Shown: positions 1 to 8,228 of the stretch, piece by piece
How the letters are laid out: every line of letters starts with the position of its first letter
Position numbering within the stretch: the stretch's first letter is position 1
Assembly: GCA_016703535.1 (NCBI GenBank)
Contig: JADJBV010000002.1
Coordinates: forward strand, 2,480,001 to 2,544,000
DNA from: Deltaproteobacteria bacterium
GTDB taxonomy: Bacteria > Myxococcota > Kuafuiibacteriia > Kuafuiibacteriales > Kuafuiibacteriaceae
Direction of reading: 5' to 3'
DNA: 64,000 nt
Made by a program: the position numbers and the translations under genes
Notes under the pieces: model-generated
What the model was told of the DNA's origin: nothing
The model's database searches: none
Seen by the model: only the letters and a program-made list of their open reading frames with translations

Positions 1-608
1 GGAGGGGGACGGGCGGGGACGAGCCCCGAGGCTTCATCAATGTCGAAGGCGTCGCTGAGTTGATCGTTCAACTGATCGCTCTCAAGCTGGTCCAGGCGAC
101 CAGCGATCTCGTCGAGTCCGGTCACGTCGGTGAAGCTCAACTCTTCGTCGCCGGTCCGCTCATCGGTGCCCGACTCCACGTCCCCTTTGACGGTGGTGGA
201 GCGGGGCGCCGGCGGATCGACGGCGATGTGAGTGAGATCCTCGTCGGCCGAAAACGGCTCCGGACCGGTGTACTCCGAAAGCAGCTCGCTTGCCTTTCGG
301 TAGATCGCCTGGGTGTCGATCGGGTCCGGAATCAGGTGAATGAAGTCAGCGGTGACGGTCTTGGGGCCTCCCAAGACCAGGGTCTGAGGGATGGCGAGGG
401 TGGGGTCGAAGCGGGCCAGGATCTCCACTGCGTCGTCGCCGTCCAACGAACGGGACAACACCAGGAGCTGCACCGGGCGTTCCTTGAGGCGACGCTCCAG
501 CTGCGAAGGGCGGGGAAGGATCTCGACGTCGACTTCATCCCGGGCCAGGAGGAAGCGCACCTTTTTGGCGAGGACCGAGTCCTGAGCGCAGACGAGGATG
601 TTCTGCAT
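1..608 (-). CDS. Pseudo-receiver-domain protein (3' end outside window)
   Basis: Reading the minus strand from an ATG at 606-608 gives an open frame that runs off the window edge (202 codons seen). The first ~110 residues have the alternating hydrophobic pattern of a response-regulator receiver (MQNILVCAQDSVLAKKV, then LLVLSRSLDGDD). The expected acidic pair is not obvious, the phospho-acceptor Asp position appears to be Ser, and the Lys-Pro motif is replaced by PDP. It is therefore probably not phosphorylated in the usual way. The rest of the visible part is acidic and low complexity. Receiver folds without phosphorylation residues usually act as protein-interaction modules; what this one does is unknown. 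The gene is divergent from the SDR gene at 786. Confidence 0.6.
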   Translation of the reverse strand, partial: MQNILVCAQDSVLAKKVRFLLARDEVDVEILPRPSQLERRLKERPVQLLVLSRSLDGDDAVEILARFDPTLAIPQTLVLGGPKTVTADFIHLIPDPIDTQAIYRKASELLSEYTGPEPFSADEDLTHIAVDPPAPRSTTVKGDVESGTDERTGDEELSFTDVTGLDEIAGRLDQLESDQLNDQLSDAFDIDEASGLVPARPP

Positions 609-785
609 AGGCGACCCCGCCAAAGGGCCAGCCCCTGCTTACTAGCGACCCGTGGAACGCCATTCAAGTTCCCGGCCGGTCTTTCCGGAAGGAAAGGGGT
701 CCTGACCGTTCGGTACAGAGCCGGGCAGGGGTTCGACGGGGACAGGCTTTGACCCCGCCTGGCCATCGGGGTACCGCCGGCACCG

Positions 786-1568
786 ATGATCCACTCCCAA
801 ACGCGGTCCGCCGTGGTCACCGGGGCCGGCCGGGGCATCGGCCGGGCCCTGGCCCTCGAGTTGGCCCGCCTCGGTTATCCGGTCGCGGTCCAGGCCCGGA
901 CCCCCGGGCAGCTCTTCGACACCCGAGCCGCGGTGGAGGCCCTGGGGGGTCGAGCCCGGGTCGTGCCCGGGGACGTGACCAAGGCCAGCGCCGCGGTCGA
1001 GCTGGTGGAGCGGGCCGAGGCCGAGCTGGGGCCGGTCGGGGTGGCGGTCGCCTGCGCGGGCCAAGCCTTTTCGGCGCCGCTGCTCAAGACCAAACCCGAA
1101 CGCATGACCGAACTCTTCGAGGTCAACACCCTCTCGGTCCTGCACCTGATCCAGGCCTCGGCCCAAGCGATGATCAAAAGTGGCACCCGGGGCCGGATCG
1201 TGGTGGTGGCCTCGACCGCGGCGGTCAAAGGGATGGCGTACACCGCGGCGTATTCGGCGACCAAACACGCGGTGCTCGGGCTGGTGCGTTCGGCGGCCCT
1301 CGAGCTCGCCCCCCACGGCATCACGGTCAACGCCTTGTGCCCGGGCTGGGTCGACACGCCGATGATGGACGAAACCGTCCGCAACATCGCCGAAAAGACC
1401 AAGTGCACCGAAGCTGAAGCCAAGCAGAAGATCGAGGCGATGATCCCGCTGGGCCAGGTGTTGCGGCCCGAAGAGGTGGCCTCTTATCTGCGATTTATCG
1501 TCTCGGACGGCGCCGCCCACCTGACCGGGCAGGCGTTGGTGTTGGACGGAGGGGAGACCACGCGATGA
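786..1568 (+). CDS. SDR-family NAD(P)-dependent oxidoreductase
   Basis: A 260-residue classical short-chain dehydrogenase. The cofactor motif TGAGRGIG is at residues 12-19, the catalytic Ser is about 143, and Tyr156-x3-Lys160 sits in YSATK. The C-terminal GQALVLDGGE is typical of the FabG/hydroxyacyl-CoA dehydrogenase type. It likely oxidises or reduces a 3-hydroxyacyl thioester in the cytoplasm. Its stop overlaps the start of the crotonase gene by 4 bp (ATGA), and an acyl-CoA dehydrogenase follows, so the three enzymes form one acyl-CoA degradation operon. The ATG at 786 has no strong ribosome site, but the glycine motif sits at the normal distance from it. The substrate cannot be read from sequence; fatty, branched or aromatic acyl-CoA are all possible. 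Confidence 0.85.
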   Translation: MIHSQTRSAVVTGAGRGIGRALALELARLGYPVAVQARTPGQLFDTRAAVEALGGRARVVPGDVTKASAAVELVERAEAELGPVGVAVACAGQAFSAPLLKTKPERMTELFEVNTLSVLHLIQASAQAMIKSGTRGRIVVVASTAAVKGMAYTAAYSATKHAVLGLVRSAALELAPHGITVNALCPGWVDTPMMDETVRNIAEKTKCTEAEAKQKIEAMIPLGQVLRPEEVASYLRFIVSDGAAHLTGQALVLDGGETTR

Positions 1569-2365
1569 CCACTTTGGTGCCGGGGCTCGAGCTGGTGGTG
1601 GAGGCCGGGGTCGCGACCTTGACCTTCAACCGGGCCGACAAACTGAACAGCCTGACCTTCGAGATGTATCGCAAGTTGGTCTCTTGGTTCGCTGAGATCC
1701 AACACGACGACGCGATCAAGGTGGTGGTGGTGACCGGGACCGGCCGAGGTTTCTGCTCGGGCGGCGACGTGCACGAGATCATCGGCGAGCTGGTCAACTA
1801 TGGGGCGGCCGAGATGACCGGCTTCGCCCGCATGACCGGCGACGTCATCCGCAACATGCGGCGGCTGAAGAAGCCGATCATCGCCGCGATCAATGGGACC
1901 GCGGCCGGCGCCGGGGCGGTGATCGCCTTGGCCTCGGACCTCCGGCTCTGCGCCAGCAACGCCAAGATCGCCTTTTTGTTCACCAAGGTGGGGTTGACCG
2001 GCGCCGACATGGGCGCGGCTTACCTGCTGCCCCGGGTAGTGGGGCTCGGCAAAGCAAGTGAGCTGTTGATGTTCGGCGACGCGGTCCCGGCCGAAGAGGG
2101 CCTGCGCCTTGGCCTGTTCAACAAGGTGGTGGCCCCCGAGGCCTTGGGCGCCGAAGCCCAGGCCTGGGCCAAACGTCTGGTCGAGGGCCCCTCGTTTTCG
2201 TTGGGCATGACCAAAGAGCTGCTCAACAACGGGCTCAACCTGGACCTCGACACCGCGCTCGACGCCGAGGCCCGGGCCCAGACCATCTGCATGCTTGGAC
2301 AAGACTTCAAGGAGTTCCACGCCTCCTTCGTGGAGAAGCGGCCGGCCCGCTTTACGGGGAAATAA
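1565..2365 (+). CDS. Enoyl-CoA hydratase/isomerase (crotonase) family protein
   Basis: A 266-residue crotonase-fold protein. The CoA/oxyanion segment FCSGGDVHEI and the second oxyanion segment NGTAAGAGAVIALASD are recognisable. Matched by eye to rat mitochondrial hydratase, the two catalytic Glu positions (144 and 164) appear to be Val and Lys; an Asp in the following GADMG may serve instead, as in several isomerase or atypical hydratase subgroups. The exact reaction is therefore uncertain. It is translationally coupled to the SDR upstream (4-bp overlap) and the acyl-CoA dehydrogenase downstream (1-bp overlap), so it acts in the same acyl-CoA pathway. Confidence 0.85.
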   Translation: MTTLVPGLELVVEAGVATLTFNRADKLNSLTFEMYRKLVSWFAEIQHDDAIKVVVVTGTGRGFCSGGDVHEIIGELVNYGAAEMTGFARMTGDVIRNMRRLKKPIIAAINGTAAGAGAVIALASDLRLCASNAKIAFLFTKVGLTGADMGAAYLLPRVVGLGKASELLMFGDAVPAEEGLRLGLFNKVVAPEALGAEAQAWAKRLVEGPSFSLGMTKELLNNGLNLDLDTALDAEARAQTICMLGQDFKEFHASFVEKRPARFTGK

Positions 2366-3498
2366 TGAAGCTGGAGCTGGATCGCCCCATCGCCCTCGAT
2401 GTGCAAGTCAACTTGCCGAGCGCCTTGGTCGAGTTGGAGCGCAAGGCCCGGGCCTTCGTGGCCGCCGAGGTCGCGCCCCGGGAACACGAGGAGTCGGACG
2501 ACGCTGCGGTGGCCATGACCTTGGCCATGGGCGACGCCGGGTTGCTGGACGCCGCGGTCGACCTGGACGTGCCGGCGATCTGTGTGTTGCGGGAGGTGGT
2601 GGCCTCGGCCAGCGGCCTTTGCGACTCGATGTTGGCGCTCCAGGGCCTGGGCTACGCGCCGATCGCGCTGTACGGCAACGACGGGCAAAAGGCTCGCTGG
2701 CGGGAGGCGGTGCGGAGTGGTCAGGCGATCGCCGCCATCGGCATCACCGAACCCGAGGCGGGCAGCGACGTGGCGGCCATCCGCACCACGGCGCGACGAG
2801 ACGGCGAACACTGGGTTTTGGACGGTGAAAAGTGCTTCATCACCAACGCCGGCATCGCTGACTTCTACGTGATCATCGCCCGAACCGGCGGCCCTGGATC
2901 GAGTGGTCTTTCGGCGATCTGGGTGCCGGCGGCGGAGATCGCCGAGGTCGAGCGCTACGAGTTGGTCGCGCCCCACCCCTGTGGGGCCCTGAAGCTGCGA
3001 GAAGCTCGCGTTCCCTTGGGAAATCTGATCGGCCAAGAGGGCGAAGGCTTCAAGATCGCCATGCGCACCTTGGATCACTTCCGCACCACGGTAGGCGCGG
3101 CGGCGCTGGGGATGGGCGCCAGGGCCTTGTCCGAGGCCGTGGCCCGGTCCAAGTCGCGGCAGCAGTTCGGCAAGCCCATCAGCCAGTTTCAGCAGATCGG
3201 CGCTCAGCTGGCTGATTCTTGGGCTGAGCTGATCGGCGCGCGGTTGCTGGTGTACCGGGCGGCGGCGGTCCATTGCGACGGGGATCCGATGGCGGGCTTG
3301 TACTCGAGCGCGGCCAAGTTGACGGCCACCGAGGTCGCTCAGCGGATCATCGATCGGTCGGTGCAGATCCACGGCGGCCAAGGGGTGCGCCGGGGGAGCA
3401 CGGTCGAGCGGCTGTACCGGGAGATCCGGGCGCTGCGGATCTACGAGGGTACCTCGGAGATCCAGCGGGTGGTGTTGTCGCGGGCGCTCACGGCGTAG
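2365..3498 (+). CDS. Acyl-CoA dehydrogenase
   Basis: A 377-residue FAD-dependent acyl-CoA dehydrogenase of the short/medium-chain type. Visible hallmarks are the FAD/substrate-binding ITEPEAGSDVAAI, the FITNAGIADFYVI segment, the QFGKPISQFQ motif of the C-terminal helical domain, and IYEGTSEIQR near the C terminus. The Glu of YEGT (about residue 361) is the expected catalytic base. It would introduce the alpha,beta double bond and pass electrons to ETF. It starts on the last base of the crotonase stop codon and closes the three-gene operon. A set of SDR, crotonase and acyl-CoA dehydrogenase also occurs in aromatic-CoA (for example 2-aminobenzoyl-CoA) clusters, so a fatty-acid role is not assured. 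Confidence 0.9.
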   Translation: MKLELDRPIALDVQVNLPSALVELERKARAFVAAEVAPREHEESDDAAVAMTLAMGDAGLLDAAVDLDVPAICVLREVVASASGLCDSMLALQGLGYAPIALYGNDGQKARWREAVRSGQAIAAIGITEPEAGSDVAAIRTTARRDGEHWVLDGEKCFITNAGIADFYVIIARTGGPGSSGLSAIWVPAAEIAEVERYELVAPHPCGALKLREARVPLGNLIGQEGEGFKIAMRTLDHFRTTVGAAALGMGARALSEAVARSKSRQQFGKPISQFQQIGAQLADSWAELIGARLLVYRAAAVHCDGDPMAGLYSSAAKLTATEVAQRIIDRSVQIHGGQGVRRGSTVERLYREIRALRIYEGTSEIQRVVLSRALTA

Positions 3499-3881
3499 GC
3501 GGGTGTTGGCGGAGGTGGGTGCTTGCGGCGGCGGGCGGCGTTGGTTGAGGGGCGGCTGGGGACGACAGGAAGACGGGAAGACGGGAAGGGCCCAGCCAAC
3601 TGCGTAGGCCTTAGGTGACTCGGGATGCTGCTTTTGGGGGGCGTCTTCTGCCGGTTGGATCGCGGCGACTCCGCTCCTCGAGGCCGTCGCGAGGTGCAGG
3701 GCCTTTGCCCCACACCCAACCCACCCCTCAACCTTCCTCGGCCCTTCCCATCTTCCCGTCTTCCTGTCGTCCCCTCCCACCCACGCAGGCCCACCGCAGG
3801 CCCACGCCGCAGCCTCCCCCGACCGCCCCGCGCCACTTTCGCGCTGGCGCAACCCCCGCTGGCTGCGTTACTCCCGGTTCA
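3499..3881. other. 383-bp intergenic region upstream of ffh
   Basis: This is the only stretch over 300 bp without a gene. It is very G+C-rich, with strong purine/pyrimidine strand asymmetry that switches from G-rich on the left to C-rich on the right. It contains a long inverted repeat (arms 3558-3592 and 3740-3774). Open frames crossing it in several phases look like compositional artefacts. It presumably carries the terminator of the acyl-CoA operon and the promoter of ffh, but I could not identify either with confidence. Confidence 0.6.
3558..3774. repeat. Long inverted repeat, 35-nt arms
   Basis: The left arm 3558-3592 and right arm 3740-3774 are reverse complements with a single internal mismatch plus a mismatch at the last base, separated by 147 bp. 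Each arm is built from short direct repeats (GGAAGACG, GGGAAGACG). No transposase and no target duplication are visible. It could be a genome-specific dispersed palindromic element, a large cruciform or hairpin, or a transcription-termination structure. Confidence 0.7.
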
Positions 3882-5219
3882 ATGTTCGGCAACCTCGAGG
3901 ACAAGCTCAGCGAGATCCTGAAGAAGGTTCGGGGTCACGGCACCCTGAGCGAAGACAACATCAAGGAGGCGCTCCGTGATGTACGCCTCTCTTTGCTCGA
4001 GGCCGACGTTCACTTCACCGTCGTCAAAGACTTCATCAACGCGGTCAAGGAGCGGGCGGTCGGACAAGAGGTGAAGGCCTCTTTGACCCCGACCCAGGAC
4101 TTCATCCGGATCGTCAGCGAAGAGCTGACCAAGATCATGGGCGGTCGGGCGGCCGAGCTGGATCTCAAGAAGAAGCCGCCGGTGATCATCTTGATGATGG
4201 GCCTGCAGGGCTCGGGCAAGACGACCACCACCGGCAAGTTGGCCTTGAGGCTCAAAGGGCAGGGCAAAAAGCCGCTGGTGGTCCCGGCCGACGTGCAACG
4301 CCCGGCGGCCATCGATCAGCTGAAGACCGTGGCGGGCCAGGTCGGCGTCGACTGCTACGACACCAAGCCGGGGATGAAGGCCCCGGACATCGCCAAGCTC
4401 GCCTTGGCCCAGGCCGACCGTCAAGGCCAAGACGTGGTGCTGGTGGACACCGCCGGCCGCTTGGCCATCGACCTCGAGTTGATGGAAGAGCTGCGGGAGG
4501 TGAAGGGGATCCTCAACCCGCACTACACGCTGTTGGTGGTGGACGCGATGACCGGTCAGGACGCGGTCAACGTGGCCACCGAGTTCAAGAACCAGATCGG
4601 CATCGACGGCGTGGTGATGACCAAGCTGGATGGTGACGCTCGTGGTGGTGCGGCGCTTTCGGTGCGGGCCGTGACCGGCGCGCCCATCTACTTCGCGGGT
4701 ATCGGCGAAAAGATGGAGGCGCTGGAGGTCTTTTACCCGGACCGCATCGCCCAGCGGATCTTGGGCATGGGCGACGTGATGTCGCTGATCGAAAAGACCA
4801 GCCAGGCCTACGACGTCAAGCAGGCCAAGGCGGTCGCCAAGAAGCTCAAGACCGACGAGTTCACCCTCGAGGACTTCAAAGAGCAGATGCAGATGATCCG
4901 GAAGATGGGCGACATGAAGTCGCTGCTCGGCATGATCCCCGGCATGGGTCAGGCCATGAAGAAGTTGGGCAACAGCGGGCCCGATCCGGACAAGGAGATG
5001 AAGCGCATCGAGGCGATGATCAACTCCATGACCAAGGCCGAACGAGCTGACGCCGATCTACTCAATGGATCACGGCGCAAGCGCGTGGCCGAAGGCAGTG
5101 GCACCACCGTGGCTGAGGTGAACTCCTTCCTGAAGCGCTTCAAGGAGTCGAAGAAGATGATGAAGCGCCTGGCCAAGATGGGTCCGGGCGGCCTGCGCGG
5201 CATGATGCGTGGCTTTTGA
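3882..5219 (+). CDS. ffh: Signal recognition particle protein Ffh (SRP54)
   Basis: A 445-residue SRP GTPase that binds signal peptides of nascent membrane proteins together with 4.5S RNA and delivers them to FtsY. The N domain starts MFGNLEDKLSEILKKV. The P-loop GLQGSGKT is at about 107-114, DTAGR at about 189-193, TKLDG at about 247-251 and DARGG at 252-256. The Met-rich M domain fills the last ~120 residues (IPGMGQAM, MKRIEAMINSMT, RGMMRGF). The frame is open further upstream, but homology begins at this ATG. A hairpin with a short T-run follows the stop. The gene is probably monocistronic, because ddl has its own ribosome site after the hairpin. Confidence 0.97.
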   Translation: MFGNLEDKLSEILKKVRGHGTLSEDNIKEALRDVRLSLLEADVHFTVVKDFINAVKERAVGQEVKASLTPTQDFIRIVSEELTKIMGGRAAELDLKKKPPVIILMMGLQGSGKTTTTGKLALRLKGQGKKPLVVPADVQRPAAIDQLKTVAGQVGVDCYDTKPGMKAPDIAKLALAQADRQGQDVVLVDTAGRLAIDLELMEELREVKGILNPHYTLLVVDAMTGQDAVNVATEFKNQIGIDGVVMTKLDGDARGGAALSVRAVTGAPIYFAGIGEKMEALEVFYPDRIAQRILGMGDVMSLIEKTSQAYDVKQAKAVAKKLKTDEFTLEDFKEQMQMIRKMGDMKSLLGMIPGMGQAMKKLGNSGPDPDKEMKRIEAMINSMTKAERADADLLNGSRRKRVAEGSGTTVAEVNSFLKRFKESKKMMKRLAKMGPGGLRGMMRGF

Positions 5220-5220
5220 G

Positions 5221-5254
5221 CCCGTGGTAGAGCGGACCACGGGAGCGGATTTTG
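5221..5254 (+). terminator. Probable rho-independent terminator of ffh
   Basis: The stem CCCGTGGT / ACCACGGG (8 bp, 7-nt loop, 5221-5243) begins immediately after the ffh stop codon. A TTTT tract lies 8 nt beyond it. The stem is strong but the T-run is short, so termination may be partial. Confidence 0.55.
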
Positions 5255-5323
5255 CCAGCCCTCTCCGGGGTTAGGAACCTCGGCCCGACGGTTGCAGACC
5301 TCGCCCCTCGGGAGGATCCAGAA

Positions 5324-6307
5324 GTGAAACAGAAGCGGGTGGCGGTCTTTATGGGCGGCGTCAGCGCCGAACACGAGATCTCGGTGCGGAGCGGGACCCA
5401 GGTGCTGAAGGCGCTGGAGTCGGAGCGACCGCTGGCGGTGTTGATCGGCAAAGACCGGAGCTTCACCGTCGACGAACAACGTCACACCACCATCGGCGCC
5501 GCCTTGGATCACCTCTTGGCCGAGGCGGAGGTGGCCTTTTTGGCGCTGCACGGGCCCTTCGGCGAAGACGGCACCGTCCAAGGGCTGCTGGAGGTCCTGA
5601 ACCTGCCGTACACGGGCTCGGCGGTGGCGGCCAGCGCCTTGGCCATGGACAAGATCCGCACCAAAGATCTGTACCGCGCGCGGGGGTTGCCGACCTCTGA
5701 CAGCTTCGTCTTCGCGGGGGCGCTGGAGCCCGGCCGCTTGGCCGAGGTCGAACACGGGCTCGGCTTTCCGGTGGTGGTGAAGCCCAGCAAAAATGGCTCG
5801 TCGGTGGGCGTCTCCTTCCCCAAGGATCGGGTGAGCCTGGAGAACGAGGTGCGGCGGTTGTTGCACGAGGGCAACGAGGTCCTGGTCGAGCGATTTATCC
5901 AGGGGCGGGAGTTCACCTGCGGGGTGTTGGAGAGCGTCGAAGGTGCGTGGATCAAGGCCCTCCCGGTCACCGAGATCATCCCCGATCGCAAGTACGAGTT
6001 CTTCGACTACGAGGCCAAATATACGCCGGGCGCGACCAACGAGGTGACGCCGGCCGACCTGCCCAAGGCGGTCTTCGAAGAGATGCAGCGGCTGGCGGTG
6101 GCGGCTCATCGGGCCTTGGGGTGTCGAGATTTTTCGCGGACCGACATCATGCTCGATCCGACCCGAGGTCCCTTACTCCTCGAGACCAACACCATCCCGG
6201 GCCTGACCCAACAGTCGCTCTTGCCCCAAGCGGCGCATGTCGCCGGGATCCCGTTTCCTCAGCTGGTGCGGCTCTTGGTGGACAACGCCCGCCGTCGGCA
6301 TCCATGA
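5324..6307 (+). CDS. ddl: D-alanine--D-alanine ligase
   Basis: A 327-residue ATP-grasp ligase joining two D-alanines for the peptidoglycan stem peptide. Near the N terminus is the family signature VFMGGVSAEHEISVRSG. ALHGPFGEDGTVQGLLE and YTGS match the Ddl fold. ATP-grasp elements follow (VVKPSKNGSSVGVS, VERFIQGREFT), and the C-terminal LLLETNTIPGLTQQSL supplies the Mg and substrate ligands. I chose GTG 5324 because a GGAGG lies 8 nt upstream and the MGG motif sits at its usual distance; an upstream TTG at 5252 would add 24 unconserved residues. It follows ffh across a hairpin. Confidence 0.93.
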   Translation: MKQKRVAVFMGGVSAEHEISVRSGTQVLKALESERPLAVLIGKDRSFTVDEQRHTTIGAALDHLLAEAEVAFLALHGPFGEDGTVQGLLEVLNLPYTGSAVAASALAMDKIRTKDLYRARGLPTSDSFVFAGALEPGRLAEVEHGLGFPVVVKPSKNGSSVGVSFPKDRVSLENEVRRLLHEGNEVLVERFIQGREFTCGVLESVEGAWIKALPVTEIIPDRKYEFFDYEAKYTPGATNEVTPADLPKAVFEEMQRLAVAAHRALGCRDFSRTDIMLDPTRGPLLLETNTIPGLTQQSLLPQAAHVAGIPFPQLVRLLVDNARRRHP

Positions 6308-6317
6308 TGCCGGCCCG

Positions 6318-6896
6318 ATGAGCGCCGCCTCCGCTGCGACTGGATCCCTGGGGCACTGCCCGAAGTGCCGCACGACGACCTTGGTCGCGACCGATCCCCG
6401 GGCCAGCCGACTCCTCCGTTGCCCGAGCTGCAAGGGGACCTGGTTGCCCAAAGACGAAGCTCGCCTGGAGGCGGTCGCGTCCTTGTTGGCCAGCGACAGC
6501 ACCATCCGCCCCGGCGAAGCCGGGGACAGCCGCACCGGGCTGTGCCCGAACGGTCACGGGATCTTGATCCGGGCCCGGGTTGAGCTCGCCGATCCGTTTT
6601 TTCTCGAACGTTGTCCCGAGTGCCACGGTATCTGGTTCGACAAGGGTGAGTGGAACGTGCTCGCCGCCGGCCACCTCTTGGGCGATCTCGAGCACCTCTG
6701 GGATCCGTCCTGGCGGGCCAAGATGAAGTTGCGTCGGGCCGAACCGGGCTACGTGGACGGCCTCGAGCAAGCCCTGGGGCGGCCTCTTTATTCGTCCCTC
6801 GAGGTCTTGGCGACCGCCCTCAAGAGCCTGCCGCATCCGCTGCGCCAAGAGGCCTTGGCCCACCTGGAGGCGCTCCTCGAAGATCGGCCCGAATGA
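6318..6896 (+). CDS. Zinc-ribbon (zf-TFIIB type) protein
   Basis: A 192-residue protein with two zinc-ribbon modules. The first is CPKC at about residue 14 paired with CPSCKGTWLPKDE. The second is CPNGHG paired with RCPECHGIWFDKGEW. The CP-x-C-x-G-x-W-(L/F)-D/K pattern is that of the bacterial TFIIB-zinc-ribbon family, which has no settled biochemical function. The C-terminal ~70 residues are helical and unrecognised. The start is ATG 6318, next to the ddl stop, and the stop overlaps the permease start by 4 bp (ATGA), so it is probably co-transcribed with its neighbours. Confidence 0.8.
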   Translation: MSAASAATGSLGHCPKCRTTTLVATDPRASRLLRCPSCKGTWLPKDEARLEAVASLLASDSTIRPGEAGDSRTGLCPNGHGILIRARVELADPFFLERCPECHGIWFDKGEWNVLAAGHLLGDLEHLWDPSWRAKMKLRRAEPGYVDGLEQALGRPLYSSLEVLATALKSLPHPLRQEALAHLEALLEDRPE

Positions 6897-8206
6897 CCGA
6901 ACTCCGGCGCGCCCTCGGCCCGGTGACCACCACCCTGATCGGCCTCGGGATCGCGATCGGCTCTGGGATCTTTCGCACGCCTGGTACGGTGGCCGAGGCC
7001 CTCTCTTCTCCCGTCTTGATCTTGGGCACCTGGTTTTTGGGCGGCTTGTTCGTGGTCGCCTCCAGCTTGGTGAGCGCCGAGTTGGCCACTCGTTTCCCTC
7101 AGGCGGGCGGCGAATACGTTTACCTGCGGGAGGCCTACGGCCCCTTTTCGGCGTTTTTTTTCGGCTGGGGCTACACGATCTTCATCGCCGGGGGTGGGGC
7201 GGCCACCATCGCCGCGGCCACCGGTGAGGCGGCGGCCGAGCTCGGGGGTTGGCCTCAGACCTGGGCGCCTTACTTGGGGGCCGCGGCGATCGTGGTGATC
7301 ACCATGCTCAATCTCCTGGGCCTGACGGTGGGCGCGGGCCTGCAGAACCTGCTGACGGTGGTGAAGTTGGGCGTGGTGGCTTTGGTGACGGTCGCGGCCT
7401 TGTGGATCCGGCCCGGGGTCACCGAGTGGCCCGAGGTCGCTTTGACTCCCGGGGCCTGGGTGGCGGCTTTTTTACCCGTACTTTGGGCCTACGAGGGCAG
7501 CACCGACGCGGTGAAGATGGCCGAAGAGGTCAAAGATCCGGAGCGAGCCCTGCCCCGGGCTTTGCTGGCGTCAGCGACGGTGTTGACGGTGGTCTACCTC
7601 TTGGTCAACGCGGCGTACTTGATCGGCCTCGGGCCTGAGCTGGCCGGAACTCGATTTGCGGCCAACTTGGTGCTTGGACGCCTGTGGGGGCCGATCGGGC
7701 CCAGGATCTTCGCGGCGCTGGCGGTGCTGGTTTTTTTGGGCGCCCTCAGCTCCAGCATCTTGGCGACGGTGCGGGTCGCGTTCGCCTTGGCCCGAGACGG
7801 GCTTGGTTTTGCCGTGCTCGGGAGGATGTCCGCGGGGCAAGCGCCGATCGCCTCCTTCCTCCTGACCGCGGTGATCGCCCTGGCGTTTACGCTCTTTCGC
7901 GGCTTTGGGCAGATCCTGGGGATCTACTTTTTGGCCGCGGCGGTGTTGTTTGGACTCTCTTACGGGAGCCTCTTGGTGTTCAGGGCCCGGGATCGGGGGC
8001 CTACGCCAGCCGGGCAGTTTCGGGCCCCGGCGGGTCGATGGTTGGCCGTAGGGCTGATCGTGCTCCAGCTCTTTTTGGCGGGGATGATCCTGAAGGATAG
8101 CCCAAAAGATGGAGTGGGGACTTTGGCGCTGCTCGGGATCTGCGCGCTGCTCTATTGGCCGTTGAGTCGGCGCCGATCCCGACCGGCCGCCTCGCCCCGG
8201 CGTTGA
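6893..8206 (+). CDS. APC-superfamily amino acid permease
   Basis: A 437-residue, very hydrophobic protein with about 12 predicted membrane helices. Helix 1 carries the APC signature GLGIAIGSGIFRTPG, whose unwound glycine-rich stretch binds the substrate alpha-amino and carboxyl groups. Helix 2/3 has ELATRFPQAGGEYVYLREAYG and helix 6 has LWAYEGSTDAVKMAEEVKDPERALPRA (quoted in part), both typical of LAT/APC transporters. It probably moves amino acids by proton symport or exchange across the inner membrane. Substrate is not predictable. ATG 6893 overlaps the preceding gene by 4 bp. Confidence 0.85.
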   Translation: MTELRRALGPVTTTLIGLGIAIGSGIFRTPGTVAEALSSPVLILGTWFLGGLFVVASSLVSAELATRFPQAGGEYVYLREAYGPFSAFFFGWGYTIFIAGGGAATIAAATGEAAAELGGWPQTWAPYLGAAAIVVITMLNLLGLTVGAGLQNLLTVVKLGVVALVTVAALWIRPGVTEWPEVALTPGAWVAAFLPVLWAYEGSTDAVKMAEEVKDPERALPRALLASATVLTVVYLLVNAAYLIGLGPELAGTRFAANLVLGRLWGPIGPRIFAALAVLVFLGALSSSILATVRVAFALARDGLGFAVLGRMSAGQAPIASFLLTAVIALAFTLFRGFGQILGIYFLAAAVLFGLSYGSLLVFRARDRGPTPAGQFRAPAGRWLAVGLIVLQLFLAGMILKDSPKDGVGTLALLGICALLYWPLSRRRSRPAASPRR

Positions 8207-8228
8207 CCGGGACGAGGCATGGAGTTGG

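Noticed and set aside
3558..3774. Inverted repeat considered as an insertion sequence
   Set aside because: Only 147 bp between the arms, no transposase frame and no flanking direct repeats.
2020..3852. 610-codon minus-strand open frame opposite the crotonase/acyl-CoA dehydrogenase genes
   Set aside because: Antisense to two genes with clear motifs; Arg/Pro/Gln/His-rich composition typical of GC-rich shadow frames, no domain.
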